Shown piece by piece: positions 8,195 to 17,227 of a stretch of 64,000 bases of DNA. Both the position numbers and the translations under genes were made by a program. Every line of letters starts with the position of its first letter. Within the stretch, counting starts at the first letter, position 1. The notes under the pieces were generated by a model that was not told the DNA's origin, did no database searches, and saw nothing but the letters and a program-made list of their open reading frames with translations. Origin of the DNA: JANQPX01 sp965222015 (GTDB lineage Bacteria > Pseudomonadota > Alphaproteobacteria > Geminicoccales > Geminicoccaceae); contig CBDCTL010000017.1 in NCBI GenBank assembly GCA_965222015.1, positions 372,001 to 436,000 of the forward strand, read 5' to 3'.

Positions 8195-8715
8195 GACTTC
8201 TCCTACCTGCTCGACATCCTGATCTTCACCACCGACGGCGTCTTCGGCGTGCCGGTCCAGGTGGTGGCCAGCTACGTCTTCCTGTTCGTGATGTTCGGCA
8301 CGCTGCTCTCGAAGGCCGGCGGCGGCGAGTTCTTCTTCCATCTCGCCTCGGCCGCCACCGGCAACAGCCGGGGCGGGCCGGCGAAGGTCGCGGTGATTTC
8401 ATCAGGCCTCTACGGCACCATGTCGGGCAGCCCGACCTCGGACGTCGTCGCGACCGGCTCGATCACCATCCCGATCATGAAGCGCCTCGGCTACTCCAAG
8501 CGCTTCGCAGGCGCCGTCGAGGTCGCCGCCTCGACCGGCGGCAGCGCCATGCCGCCGATCATGGGCTCGGCCGCCTTCATCCTGGCCGAATATACCGGAA
8601 CGCCCTATCGCGAGATCGTCTACGCCGCCCTCATTCCGGCCCTGCTCTACTATGTCGGCGTGTTTCCGCAGGTTCACCTGCGCGCGGTGCGCCACGATCT
8701 CCGCCCCTATAACGG
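8195..8715 (+). pseudogene. TRAP transporter (TAXI-type DctM) permease fragment
   Basis: About 170 residues of a TRAP large permease: VPVQVVASYVFLFVMFGTLL, then the family's GGPAKVAVISSGLYGTMSGS and EVAASTGGSAMPPIMGSAAF. This is the core DctM region of fused TAXI-TRAP permeases, which normally exceed 600 residues. Both ends are missing: the front is joined to unrelated DNA near 8190, and the back runs in frame into a TrbB-like ATPase fragment near 8719. The whole lies inside one open frame (7787-8938) that encodes a chimera, not a transporter. Confidence 0.8.
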
Positions 8716-8718
8716 CGA

Positions 8719-8835
8719 CATGCCGATCCTGTTGGGTGCGCTCGCCGAGCGTCGCAATATTCTGGTGAGCGGCGGCACGTCGTCCGGCAAGACCACACTT
8801 CTCAATGCCCTGCTCGCCGAACAGGCGCTCGTCGA
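8719..8835 (+). pseudogene. TrbB/VirB11-type conjugal transfer ATPase fragment
   Basis: About 38 residues (MPILLGALAERRNILVSGGT, then SSGKTTLLNALLAE) carry the Walker A motif GGTSSGKTT as found in TrbB conjugation ATPases. It is fused in frame behind the TRAP fragment and ends in unrelated residues, with a stop at 8938. It shows that a conjugative element once lay here or recombined here. From 8836 to 8972 I see nothing else. Confidence 0.6.
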
Positions 8836-8972
8836 TCTCGCCGAAAGCTCGATTTCCGGTCTGTCCCCCGGTGCCTGCACTGACATTGCAGGTGGCAGCA
8901 CCATCGGGGGCAGAAGCACCCAATGGCATCACAACTGAATATAGCGCATGTTTGCCCTTCACGTCGCCGCCG

Positions 8973-9995
8973 CTATTGCTCGCCCGCCAGGTGGCCGACG
9001 TGTTTCTCAAAGTCGTGCTTTCCGACGTAGTGGCAACGCACGTGGCCGCCGGGCACGGGCTGAGGGGGAGGGGAGGTTGTGCGGCATAGCTCCGTCGCAT
9101 GCCTGCAGCGTGGATGAAACGCGCAGCCGGCGGGCGGGGTGATCGGATTGGGTACCTCGCCGTCGAGCACGATCACGTCGCGGTCGCGCATCTTTGGGTC
9201 GGGCACGGGCACCGCCGATAGCAATGCCACGGTATAGGGGTGTTTCGGAGCGAAGAAGACCTCTTCCACGGTCCCTTCTTCGACCACTTCGCCGAGATAC
9301 ATCACCATGACCCGGTCGGAAATGTGATGCACGACAGACAGATCGTGTGCGATGAAAAGATAGGCGATGCCGAGTTCTTTCTGCAAGTTCATCAACAGGT
9401 TGATCACCTGAGCCTGCACCGACACGTCAAGCGCTGAAACCGGCTCGTCGCAGATGATGACCTCGGGCTCGAGTGCTAGGGCGCGTGCGATGCCGATACG
9501 TTGGCGCTGTCCGCCAGAGAACTGGTGCGGATGACGGTCGGCGTCGGTCGGGTGCAGACCGACCAGCTGAAGAAGTTCAGTGACCCGGGCTTCGCGGCGG
9601 TCGCGGGCGACAATGTCGGGAAAGACCTCCCAGGGCTCCTGTATGATTCGCCGCACCGTGAAGCGCGGATCGAGCGATCCATAGGGGTCCTGGAACACGA
9701 CCTGGATGCGTCGCCGCAGCTGCCGCATCTCTTCGCGGGATAGATCCAGGATATTGCGGCCGCAATACAGAACCTCGCCGCTCGTGGGTTCGTCGAGACG
9801 AAGCACCGATCGAGCAAGGGTCGACTTGCCGCATCCGGATTCGCCGACCAGGCCGATGGTTTGTCCGGCATGCAGTGTGAAGCTGACATCCTTCACTGCG
9901 CGGAGCCTGCGTGCTGCACCGCCGAACGGCCGGCGTTTGTCGAGGGCATAATCCTTCTTCAGATTGCGCACTTCCAAGATCGGCCCATCAAGCAT
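8973..9995 (-). CDS. Dipeptide-type ABC transporter ATP-binding protein (DppF-like)
   Basis: A 340-residue ATPase: Walker A GESGCGKST, Q-loop VFQDPYGSLDPR, signature FSGGQRQRIGIARALAL, Walker B VIICDEPVSALD and H-loop FIAHD. The C-terminal oligo_HPY cysteine pattern (CAFHPRCRHATELC, then VRCHY) is present. It is the last gene of operon 8973-14587 and overlaps the preceding ATPase gene by 8 bp. It pairs with that gene's product as the second nucleotide-binding domain of the importer. Confidence 0.95.
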   Translation of the reverse strand: MLDGPILEVRNLKKDYALDKRRPFGGAARRLRAVKDVSFTLHAGQTIGLVGESGCGKSTLARSVLRLDEPTSGEVLYCGRNILDLSREEMRQLRRRIQVVFQDPYGSLDPRFTVRRIIQEPWEVFPDIVARDRREARVTELLQLVGLHPTDADRHPHQFSGGQRQRIGIARALALEPEVIICDEPVSALDVSVQAQVINLLMNLQKELGIAYLFIAHDLSVVHHISDRVMVMYLGEVVEEGTVEEVFFAPKHPYTVALLSAVPVPDPKMRDRDVIVLDGEVPNPITPPAGCAFHPRCRHATELCRTTSPPPQPVPGGHVRCHYVGKHDFEKHVGHLAGEQ

Positions 9996-10989
9996 TCGGT
10001 GGCTCTTCGGTCAGATGACATGCCGAATGGTGTTCTGTGGCCACCGGCAACAGCTCCGGTCGGTCGTTTCTGCACCGAGGCACGACAACGGGGCACCGAG
10101 GATGAAATGCGCAGCCCGTGGGAATACGGCCGGCACCGGGGGGCGTGCCGTCGATGGCTGAAAGGGCTTCGGCGCCTGCCCCTATCCTGGGCATCGAGCG
10201 GATCAATCCGCGGGTGTAGGGGTGCACGGGCGCTTCGAACAGTGTTTCGACATCCGCGCTTTCCACAATGCGGCCAGCATACATCACCAATGCCCGGTCC
10301 ACGGCCTCGGCGACCACGCCCAGGTCGTGGGTAACCAGGACCAGCGCCATGCCCAGTTCCTGTTTCAGTTCGGCCAACAGGGACATGATCTGGCGCTGCA
10401 CGGTGACGTCGAGGGCCGTCGTCGGTTCATCGGCAATCAGGATCCTGGGTTCGAGGGCCAGCGCTGTCGCAATCATCACCCGCTGGCACATGCCGCCGGA
10501 GAACTCGTGCGGATAATCGTTCAGCCGGTTCCGGGCCGAAGGGATCTTGACCCGATCCATCAGGTCGACGGCCTTGTTGTCGGCGTCCTTGCGGCTGCAC
10601 CGGCGACGGAGCCTGTAGACTTCCGAGATTTGCGATCCCACGGTGAGGCTCGGGTTCAGGGCGCTCATGGCGTCCTGAAAAATCATTGCAATTTCCTCGC
10701 CGCGCAGTGCCCGGCGCTGCCGTTCCGGCAGACTCATGATGTCCTGGCCATCGAACAGGGCCTGGCCCGAGATGTGCCCGGGGGGCGATTTGATCAGGCC
10801 CATGATGGCTTCGAGCCCGACGCTTTTGCCAGAGCCGCTCTCGCCGATGATGCCGAGAGTCTCACCCGGCGAAAGCATCCAGCTGACCCCGCCGACCGCC
10901 TGCACGCGGCCATGGGCCGTATCGAAGCTGACCTTGAGGTCGCGCACGTCAAGCAGAGGTTTCGTGTCTGGCAGGTCGTCTTGTCTCAT
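9988..10989 (-). CDS. Dipeptide-type ABC transporter ATP-binding protein (DppD-like)
   Basis: A 333-residue ATPase: Walker A GESGSGKSV, Q-loop IFQDAMSALNPSLTVG, signature FSGGMCQRVMIATALAL, Walker B ILIADEPTTALD, H-loop LVTHD and a C-terminal cysteine cluster (CAFHPRCPVVVPRC). Walker A ends in Val instead of the usual Thr, as occurs in many DppD proteins. Its start overlaps the DppC-like permease stop by 4 bp. Confidence 0.95.
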   Translation of the reverse strand: MRQDDLPDTKPLLDVRDLKVSFDTAHGRVQAVGGVSWMLSPGETLGIIGESGSGKSVGLEAIMGLIKSPPGHISGQALFDGQDIMSLPERQRRALRGEEIAMIFQDAMSALNPSLTVGSQISEVYRLRRRCSRKDADNKAVDLMDRVKIPSARNRLNDYPHEFSGGMCQRVMIATALALEPRILIADEPTTALDVTVQRQIMSLLAELKQELGMALVLVTHDLGVVAEAVDRALVMYAGRIVESADVETLFEAPVHPYTRGLIRSMPRIGAGAEALSAIDGTPPGAGRIPTGCAFHPRCPVVVPRCRNDRPELLPVATEHHSACHLTEEPPNA

Positions 10990-11957
10990 GACGATGCCGG
11001 AGCCTCGGATTCAGGCAGGTCCGCTTCCGCCTTGGGCGGCTTGGCAAGCCACCGCCAGCGCTGCACAGGATCGGAAACCGCCCGTGCCCAGGCCGCCACG
11101 AGGTTGAGCGCCAGGGCAGCGAGGAAAATGGCGGCACCGGGCATCACGACGAGCCACCAGGCAGACGTGATGAATTCGCGACCGCGCGCGATCATCAGGC
11201 CCCAGGAGGATTGCGGCGGTTGGACGCCGAAGCCGAGAAATGACAGCGATGCCTCGGACAGGATCAGCACGGCAATCTCGAGCGTGAACAATACCAGGAG
11301 CGGCGAGACCATGTTGGGCAGCAAATGCGTCAGCATGATTCGCCCGCCGGTGGCGCCAATGGCAGTTGCGGCGGTGATATAGGTGTTCTGCTTGTGGCTC
11401 AGCGTCAGTGATCGCGCCATACGCGCGAACACCATCCAGTGGAGGAGGGTGAAGATGAGGATAAGGTTCGTGAACCCGGCGCCGATCACGAACAGGATGA
11501 AGAGCGCGATGAGGAGCGAGGGCAGCGCCAGCATCCCGTCGACGGCGCGCATCAGCACGTCTTCGAAGAAGCCTCGGTAGTATCCGGCGAGCACGCCCAG
11601 CGTGATGCCCACGATGCCCGAGCAGAAGGCGCCGAGCAGGCCGATCGACATCGACACCCTCGCGCCGTGCATCAGGCGGCTGAACAGGTCTCGGCCCAAT
11701 TCATCAGTGCCCAGCAAGTAGAAGCTGCCGTCGCCGCCGGTCCCAAACGGTGGCACGAACCGCGCACGCAGATTGGCCTTGTTGGGGTCGTAGGGGGCCA
11801 GAAGGTCGGCCCCTGCCGCACTGATCAGAAGCAGAACCAGAAAGAGCGCCGCAAGTGCGGTCACACGGTCGCGCAGCAGGGCCCGGAAATAGGCCCCGGC
11901 GGTGATCCGGGCCGCGCGGGCGTGATCCTCGGTAGTCACGGTATTGGTCTCGCTCAC
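10986..11957 (-). CDS. Dipeptide-type ABC permease (DppC-like)
   Basis: A 323-residue inner-membrane protein. It has an N-terminal OppC_N segment (FRALLRDRVTALAALFLVL), the motif LLGTDELGRDLFSRLMHGAR, and the EAA loop near residues 190-215 (YITAATAIGATGGRIMLTHL). The periplasmic region ends in the usual LSFLGFGVQPPQSSWG. It is coupled by 4-bp overlaps to both neighbours. With the DppB-like protein it forms the channel. Confidence 0.95.
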   Translation of the reverse strand: MSETNTVTTEDHARAARITAGAYFRALLRDRVTALAALFLVLLLISAAGADLLAPYDPNKANLRARFVPPFGTGGDGSFYLLGTDELGRDLFSRLMHGARVSMSIGLLGAFCSGIVGITLGVLAGYYRGFFEDVLMRAVDGMLALPSLLIALFILFVIGAGFTNLILIFTLLHWMVFARMARSLTLSHKQNTYITAATAIGATGGRIMLTHLLPNMVSPLLVLFTLEIAVLILSEASLSFLGFGVQPPQSSWGLMIARGREFITSAWWLVVMPGAAIFLAALALNLVAAWARAVSDPVQRWRWLAKPPKAEADLPESEAPASS

Positions 11958-12925
11958 GAGCGTCCTCCGCGGCTGTCGAGGCTGATCTTAGGGTTCAGAA
12001 TGGTATAGGCGATATCGACGGCCAGGTTGACGAGGATGACCAGCGCGGCGACGGTGAAAATCCCCGCCTGAACCATCGGCAAGTCGCGCCGTGAAAGGGA
12101 ATCGATCAGCAGCAGCCCGATGCCCGGCCAAGCGAAAACCGTCTCGACCAGCATCGCGCCGGTCAGAAGTTGGGACAACTCGTCACCGGAAATTGTGACG
12201 ATGGGAATCGAGGCATTCTTCAGGGCATGCACGAAAACCACCCGCGATTCCGGGACACCCTTGGCACGTGCCGCAGCGACATAGGGTTTCGACAACTCGT
12301 CCAGCATGGCGCTTCGTACAACCTGGGATATCCGCCCCAGGGGCCGGGCGGCTAGTGTCAGGGCCGGCAGAACGAGGTGTTCCCAGGAACCATATCCGCC
12401 TGTGGGCAGAAGCCCGAACTGGACGCTGACGACGACGATCAGCAGCAGGCCCAGCCAGAATTGCACGACCGAGACCGAGGCGAGCGATGCGACATTGACA
12501 AGATTGTCGATCCAGGATCGGGGATGCACCGCCGCCAGGCACCCCATGACCACCGCCGAAGCAAAGGCGAGGGCGATCGCGGCTCCTGCCAGCATGAAGG
12601 TCGCCGGCAGACGGTCGAGCACGACCGGCAGTACCGGGGTCCCTTCGGCATTCAGCAGTTCGGACGGCAGGACGGAAAAGCCATAGCGATAGCTGACGCC
12701 GAAATCTCCATGCAGCAGATCGCCGACGAACACGAGATACTGCCGCCAGATTGGCTCGTTCAGCCCGAGGTTCTCGCGCAGTTGCTCCAATGCCGTTTCC
12801 GTGGCGTTCACGCCCAGCATGATCAGGGCCGGATCGCCGATGATCCGGCCCACCACGAAGACGAAAGAGACCAGCGCGAACAGCAGGACCACCGAGTGGA
12901 TGACGCGCCGAATGATATAGGACAT
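11954..12925 (-). CDS. Dipeptide-type ABC permease (DppB-like)
   Basis: A 323-residue inner-membrane protein starting MSYIIRRVIHSVVLLFALVS, as usual for DppB. The EAA loop is AARAKGVPESRVVFVHALKN, followed by the conserved ETVFAWPGIGLLLIDSL. It follows the SBP gene after 63 bp that hold a hairpin (12952-12978). Confidence 0.95.
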   Translation of the reverse strand: MSYIIRRVIHSVVLLFALVSFVFVVGRIIGDPALIMLGVNATETALEQLRENLGLNEPIWRQYLVFVGDLLHGDFGVSYRYGFSVLPSELLNAEGTPVLPVVLDRLPATFMLAGAAIALAFASAVVMGCLAAVHPRSWIDNLVNVASLASVSVVQFWLGLLLIVVVSVQFGLLPTGGYGSWEHLVLPALTLAARPLGRISQVVRSAMLDELSKPYVAAARAKGVPESRVVFVHALKNASIPIVTISGDELSQLLTGAMLVETVFAWPGIGLLLIDSLSRRDLPMVQAGIFTVAALVILVNLAVDIAYTILNPKISLDSRGGRS

Positions 12926-12951
12926 GGCCCGGTTGCTCAGGAATGCGAGAG

Positions 12952-12978
12952 GATCGCGGACCGTGGAGGCCCGCGATC
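12952..12978 (-). promoter_or_regulatory. Intercistronic hairpin between SBP and permease genes
   Basis: Perfect 8-bp arms GATCGCGG/CCGCGATC with an 11-nt loop lie just after the SBP stop. No U-run follows, so it fits an mRNA-protecting or partial attenuation structure better than a full terminator. Confidence 0.5.
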
Positions 12979-12988
12979 GGAAGGCGGC

Positions 12989-14587
12989 CTATTCGGTTTG
13001 GGCCACGTTGACCGCCAGCAGGCGGTGGTCGACCCCGAAGCTGAAGTCAAACCCGTCCTGGATCAGGTAGCCCTTGTCGAGCAATGCTAGCGGAATGATC
13101 TGGTATTCGCCGTGCAGGAAGTTCACCAACTCCTTAAGCGCCGCATCCCGTTCCTCGCCCGACAGGGTCAGCGCTTCGGCCAGGTTGGCGTCGAACTCGG
13201 GGTTGCAGTAGACCGAGGACCGCGATGCGCCGGTGGGGTTGTTGATGTCGGGGCAGGCGTAGTTGCCCAGCAGGTTGACGCCGAACTCTCCGGACGCGTT
13301 TTGCTTCATGTGGACCTGCATCATCGCGCGCGGTGCCTCTTCGGCGTATCCCTTGATCCGCACCCGCGGGTTGAAGACGTCCGGAAGCTGCACCTTGATG
13401 TCGGCGTTGAGGCCGACTTCTTCCAGAAAGAAGCCGATGATTTCGGTCACGGATCCGATGCGCGGCGTTGTGTTCCGCCCGACGACTTCGATCGTCAGAG
13501 CGTCGACATCGACACCGTCCGCCTTTGCGTCCTCGACCAGCTGGCGCGCCATGTCGGGATCATAGCCGTACTGTTCGAGGGTCTCGTCGAAGCCCAGCAT
13601 GTCGGGCGTTCCCAGCTGACCGGTCGGCACAGAGGCCAATCCGATGAGGTCGGCGAGCCCCTCATAGTCGATCGCATGGAAGATCGCCTTGCGGAGGCGC
13701 ATGTCGCTTAGCCGCTCGTCGGCGTGCAGCGAGTGGTCGAGACGGCCGTAGAGGTAGGCGTCGGACGGGCCGGTCACGCAGGAATAACCGCTATTGTCGG
13801 CGGCCGCGGTGCAGTCCTCGGGCGACGGTGACACGGCGATATGGGCCTCGCCCGCCCGTACCATCGCCGTCCGCGCGGCCCCTTCCGAGCGGAAGACGAA
13901 GCGCAGTGTTTCAAACGGTGGTTCGCTGGTGCCATAGGCATCCGTCGCCTCATAGCCCCACCAGTCCGGATTGTGCTCGGCGCTCCAGTATTGACCGCGC
14001 ACCCATTCGACGAAGGTGTAGGGGCCGGTGCCGATCGGCGTGTCGAAATGCGACGCCGGCGCCTCATCGATCTGCTTGGCCGAAGAGATGCCGTTCAGCG
14101 TGAGGCGAAACTCCAGCATCGGATCGGGCTCGCTGGACCTTACCTCTATCTCGTGCGGACCGATGGCTTCGGCCGAGATGGTGCCGGGGCCGGCATATTC
14201 CTGAATTGTGAAAGCGCTTTCAGGATTCCATACAAAGGTGATCGCCTTGGCCACCGCTTCGGCGGTCATCTCGGTGCCGTCATGGAACATTACGCCTTCG
14301 CGCAGCTTCAGTCTCAGGGTGTTCCCGTCCACGCGCTCCCAGGACGTCGCAAGAACCGGGAAGTACTCGCCGGTGGCCGGGTCCGTCGCAATGAGTGTCT
14401 CGATCACATTGCGCAGTCCGTGTGCGTTGAATTCCTTGTAGGCACCCTGTGCGGCCAGATCCTGCGGCTCTTGTGCCACAGCGAAGACGAACTCACCTTG
14501 GGGCTCGGCGCCGACAGGAACCGCCGAGAGCGCAAGGCCCGCAGCGCCCGACAAAAACGCCGCCATTCCTGTTCTGAATGCAGTCAT
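12989..14587 (-). CDS. Family 5 (peptide/oligosaccharide-type) ABC substrate-binding protein
   Basis: A 532-residue periplasmic protein of the SBP_bac_5 family. The signal peptide MTAFRTGMAAFLSGAAGLAL ends near VGAEP. Family motifs include LKLREGVMFHDGTEMTAEAV and IGTGPYTFVEW. ATG 14587 is preferred to an upstream in-frame ATG because GGGGAGGACACG precedes it and the signal peptide begins there. It heads an operon divergent from the LacI-regulator cassette and shares its 169-bp promoter region. Family 5 members bind peptides, but also glycosides and opines; the LacI link makes a sugar-like ligand plausible. Confidence 0.93.
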   Translation of the reverse strand: MTAFRTGMAAFLSGAAGLALSAVPVGAEPQGEFVFAVAQEPQDLAAQGAYKEFNAHGLRNVIETLIATDPATGEYFPVLATSWERVDGNTLRLKLREGVMFHDGTEMTAEAVAKAITFVWNPESAFTIQEYAGPGTISAEAIGPHEIEVRSSEPDPMLEFRLTLNGISSAKQIDEAPASHFDTPIGTGPYTFVEWVRGQYWSAEHNPDWWGYEATDAYGTSEPPFETLRFVFRSEGAARTAMVRAGEAHIAVSPSPEDCTAAADNSGYSCVTGPSDAYLYGRLDHSLHADERLSDMRLRKAIFHAIDYEGLADLIGLASVPTGQLGTPDMLGFDETLEQYGYDPDMARQLVEDAKADGVDVDALTIEVVGRNTTPRIGSVTEIIGFFLEEVGLNADIKVQLPDVFNPRVRIKGYAEEAPRAMMQVHMKQNASGEFGVNLLGNYACPDINNPTGASRSSVYCNPEFDANLAEALTLSGEERDAALKELVNFLHGEYQIIPLALLDKGYLIQDGFDFSFGVDHRLLAVNVAQTE

Positions 14588-14656
14588 CGTGTCCTCCCCG
14601 GTTCGGTCCAATTGGCATCTTCTTTGTTGGAACAAGCCTACAGTTGCGCGGTTCTC

Positions 14657-14674
14657 TTTGCAAGCGCTTGCAAA
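14657..14674. promoter_or_regulatory. LacI-family operator (perfect 18-bp palindrome)
   Basis: TTTGCAAGCGCTTGCAAA is its own reverse complement and has the central CG step typical of LacI/GalR operators. It lies between two divergent operons, 69 bp before the SBP start and 82 bp before the kinase start. The LacI-type regulator encoded at 16184-17227 is the obvious candidate to bind it and could control both directions. Confidence 0.85.
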
Positions 14675-14756
14675 AAATGATCGCGCCGCGTAGCGTCAAG
14701 AACGTGCCGCCCGATGAGGCGCGGCTGCTAATGGGTCAAGCCAAAAAGAGAACAGC

Positions 14757-15359
14757 ATGGCCGGCGGATTGATCATTGCAGTGTGTGGCGAATCCGGTGC
14801 GGGCAAGTCCACGACCACCGGGATCCTCGCGGATGCCGGATTTGCAGCCTACTCGTTGTCAGGGTTTCTGAGGGCCGAGGCTGAAGCCGCCTTCGGCACA
14901 CCGACGCGCGTGCAGGTCCAGACCCACGGCCGCGACATGCAACTGGCCCACGGAAACGACTATTATGCTAGGCAACTCATCAAGAAGACGGATCTCCTGG
15001 AACAGGCGCGGGCCGTGGTCGATGGCATGCGCAACGAAGATGAAATCGCATATCTTCGGCGTGCCGCCGCGGCACGTTCGGTGACCGTCGTGCTCCTGGC
15101 GCTGGTCCTCGATCCGGACACTAGGTTTCAACGGGTCCGGGGCCGCGCAAGAGCGGGCGATCCTGTTGAACGCGAACGCTTTCGCGAGGATGACGCCCGC
15201 GCGAACGGCGGCTATGGAGGCTTTCAGAACAATGCGGCACTGATTGCGGCTGCGGATGTCAGAATCGAAAATTCGGGCGATTTGGCTGCGCTTCGCACCG
15301 CCCTGGAAGCTCTCGCCCGCGGGAAAGGAACCGAACATGTCAGCACTGGCCAAGGATGA
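14757..15359 (+). CDS. P-loop nucleoside/nucleotide kinase-like protein
   Basis: A 200-residue cytoplasmic protein with Walker A GESGAGKS at residues 11-18. An arginine-rich lid-like region follows (RVRGRARAGDPVERERFRED), and the size is right for adenylate/deoxynucleoside-kinase-like AAA_17/AAA_18 proteins. The acceptor substrate is not deducible. It is the first gene of a three-gene unit (kinase, inositol-phosphatase-like, LacI regulator) and overlaps the phosphatase gene by 23 bp. A kinase coupled to a phosphatase suggests phosphorylation and dephosphorylation of the imported compound or an intermediate. Confidence 0.8.
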   Translation: MAGGLIIAVCGESGAGKSTTTGILADAGFAAYSLSGFLRAEAEAAFGTPTRVQVQTHGRDMQLAHGNDYYARQLIKKTDLLEQARAVVDGMRNEDEIAYLRRAAAARSVTVVLLALVLDPDTRFQRVRGRARAGDPVERERFREDDARANGGYGGFQNNAALIAAADVRIENSGDLAALRTALEALARGKGTEHVSTGQG

Positions 15360-16179
15360 ACTGGAGCGACGGCTTGCTCTCGCCTGCAGTGTCGCCCGCG
15401 AGGCCGGTGCCTTTGCGCGCAGCGCATTCCTCAACCGAGACGCGCTGCAGATCGAAACCAAGGGCGAACAGGACTGGGTGACCAATGTCGACCTGGAGGT
15501 CGAGTCGCTGATCCGATCCCGCCTGGCGGAAGACTACCCCGAAGACCCAGTCATCGGTGAGGAAATGGAAGGCAATGCAGGCGACAGCGGACGCGCCTGG
15601 GTCGTCGACCCGATCGATGGCACGACCTGCTTTCTGCTCGGCTTGCCGCAATGGTGTGTCGCACTTTGCTATGTGGTCGGCGGCCGCCCCGTCGTCGGCG
15701 TGATCTATGCCCCGATGACAGGGGAGCTGTTTTCGGCTGCGAGCGGCCACGGCACCTTCCTCAATGGCAAACCGGTGCATGTCTCGGGCAGCGCATCCAT
15801 ACGTGACGGATTGATCGCGGTCGGAATCAACAGCGGCGCCCACCCCGAACGCTCGGCGAAGTTTATTCTGGATCTGGTCAAGGGCGGGGGGATGTATCTC
15901 CGGGTTGGCGCCTGCGCCCTGGCCCTGGCCTATGTCGCTGCGGGTCGTCTATTGGCGGCCTTCGAACCGCTGGTCTCGCCCTGGGACGACCTGGCCGGCA
16001 TGCTGCTGGTGCGGGAAGCAGGTGGCCGTACCAGCGAGTTCGCTGCCGAAATCGGGACCGAAAAACGCGCGGTTCTCGCCTCTGTTCCCCCGCTTTGGGA
16101 TGAACTGAGCATTCTGATGGAGCCAGTTGATGCGCAGCACGAGACCGTCCCGCGCTGGGACGGCACAGCGCCATCGTAG
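15337..16179 (+). CDS. Inositol monophosphatase-family phosphatase
   Basis: A 280-residue protein with the family's metal-binding motifs: GEE (in VIGEEMEG), WVVDPIDGTTCFLLGLP, and the C-terminal VSPWDDLAGMLLVREAGG. Members hydrolyse myo-inositol-1-P, histidinol-P, PAP or fructose-1,6-bisphosphate with Mg2+. ATG 15337 fits the conserved N-terminal helix and has GGGAAAGGAACC upstream; it lies inside the kinase gene's end. Which phosphate ester is the substrate cannot be decided. The regulator gene starts 4 bp after the stop. Confidence 0.92.
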   Translation: MSALAKDELERRLALACSVAREAGAFARSAFLNRDALQIETKGEQDWVTNVDLEVESLIRSRLAEDYPEDPVIGEEMEGNAGDSGRAWVVDPIDGTTCFLLGLPQWCVALCYVVGGRPVVGVIYAPMTGELFSAASGHGTFLNGKPVHVSGSASIRDGLIAVGINSGAHPERSAKFILDLVKGGGMYLRVGACALALAYVAAGRLLAAFEPLVSPWDDLAGMLLVREAGGRTSEFAAEIGTEKRAVLASVPPLWDELSILMEPVDAQHETVPRWDGTAPS

Positions 16180-16183
16180 CCTC

Positions 16184-17227
16184 ATGACGGACAGTCCAGG
16201 CGAGAAGACCGAGCGGGATCGATCGAGGGCCACAGCAACCGATGTCGCGCGCGAGGCAGGGGTTTCGCTATCTGCTGTTTCAAGGGTGTTCACGCCGGGC
16301 GCAAGCGTGTCGGCCAAGATGCGGGCGCGTGTGATTGCGGCCGCAGAGCGGCTCGAGTACATGCCCAACGCCTTGGCGCGTAGTTTGATGACGCAGCGCA
16401 CACATCTTGTCGGCGTGATCTTGGCGAACTTCAAGAATCCCCTTTACCTGACGGTGCTGGACCAGTTCACCCGCAATCTGCAGAATCGCGGCCTTCGCAT
16501 GCTCCTGTTGAACGTGTCCAGCGAGGATGACCTCGAGGCGATGGGGCGGCTCGTGCTGCAATACAGCGTCGATGGATTGGTGGTGTCAGCCGGTGCGATA
16601 TCGCCCTTCATCACCGAGCAGTGCCTGAAGCGGCGAATTCCGTTGGTGGCGTTTGCACGTCGGCCAAGGCGCGGTCGGCTGAATGTCGTGTGCGCTGACA
16701 ACGTCGCAGGCGGTCGTGTTGCGGCGCAGCGGCTCATCGAGACAGGTCACAAGCGTTTCGGCTTTGTCGGAGGCCCGGAAACGGCATCGACCACGAAAGA
16801 CAGGGGTCGTGGTTTCACGGCCGAGCTGGAAGAAGCCGGCATCCAGGTTGAAGCCGTCGTACATGCGACCGAGTATAGTTACGAAGCTGGGACCGAGGCC
16901 GCGCGCCGTCTGCTCACGGCCGGAGTTCGGCCAGAGGCGGTCTTCTGTGCCAGTGACATGCTTGCGTTCGGATTGCTCGACGTTGCACGGCACGAATTCG
17001 GGATCTCGATCCCGGATGAACTGTCAGTCATTGGTTTCGATGATGTTGGCCTTGCGGCTTCCGCATCATACAAATTGACGACTATCCGCCAGCCCATCGC
17101 AACCATGGTCTCCGATACGGTGGATATCCTGGTGCGCAGGCTGGACAATTGGGCCGAGGATTGTGAAGCCCGTATTATGTCCTGCATCTATGTCGATCGC
17201 GCCACTGTCGCCCCGAAAAAGGGATAG
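16184..17227 (+). CDS. LacI-family transcriptional regulator
   Basis: A 347-residue regulator. The N-terminal HTH reads ATDVAREAGVSLSAVSRVF and the hinge helix NALARSLMTQRT. The periplasmic-binding-protein-like sensor domain runs from THLVGVILANFKNPLY to the end, with the usual FDDVGLA near the C-terminus. ATG 16184 is chosen because it follows the phosphatase stop and keeps a short tail before the HTH. The perfect palindrome at 14657-14674 and the flanking transporter operons are the likely targets. Confidence 0.93.
   Translation: MTDSPGEKTERDRSRATATDVAREAGVSLSAVSRVFTPGASVSAKMRARVIAAAERLEYMPNALARSLMTQRTHLVGVILANFKNPLYLTVLDQFTRNLQNRGLRMLLLNVSSEDDLEAMGRLVLQYSVDGLVVSAGAISPFITEQCLKRRIPLVAFARRPRRGRLNVVCADNVAGGRVAAQRLIETGHKRFGFVGGPETASTTKDRGRGFTAELEEAGIQVEAVVHATEYSYEAGTEAARRLLTAGVRPEAVFCASDMLAFGLLDVARHEFGISIPDELSVIGFDDVGLAASASYKLTTIRQPIATMVSDTVDILVRRLDNWAEDCEARIMSCIYVDRATVAPKKG

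Noticed and set aside
7787..8938. A 383-residue protein spanning TRAP and TrbB-like sequence
   Set aside because: The parts belong to unrelated families and the first 130 residues are antisense to an IS3 remnant; treated as fragments, not a gene.
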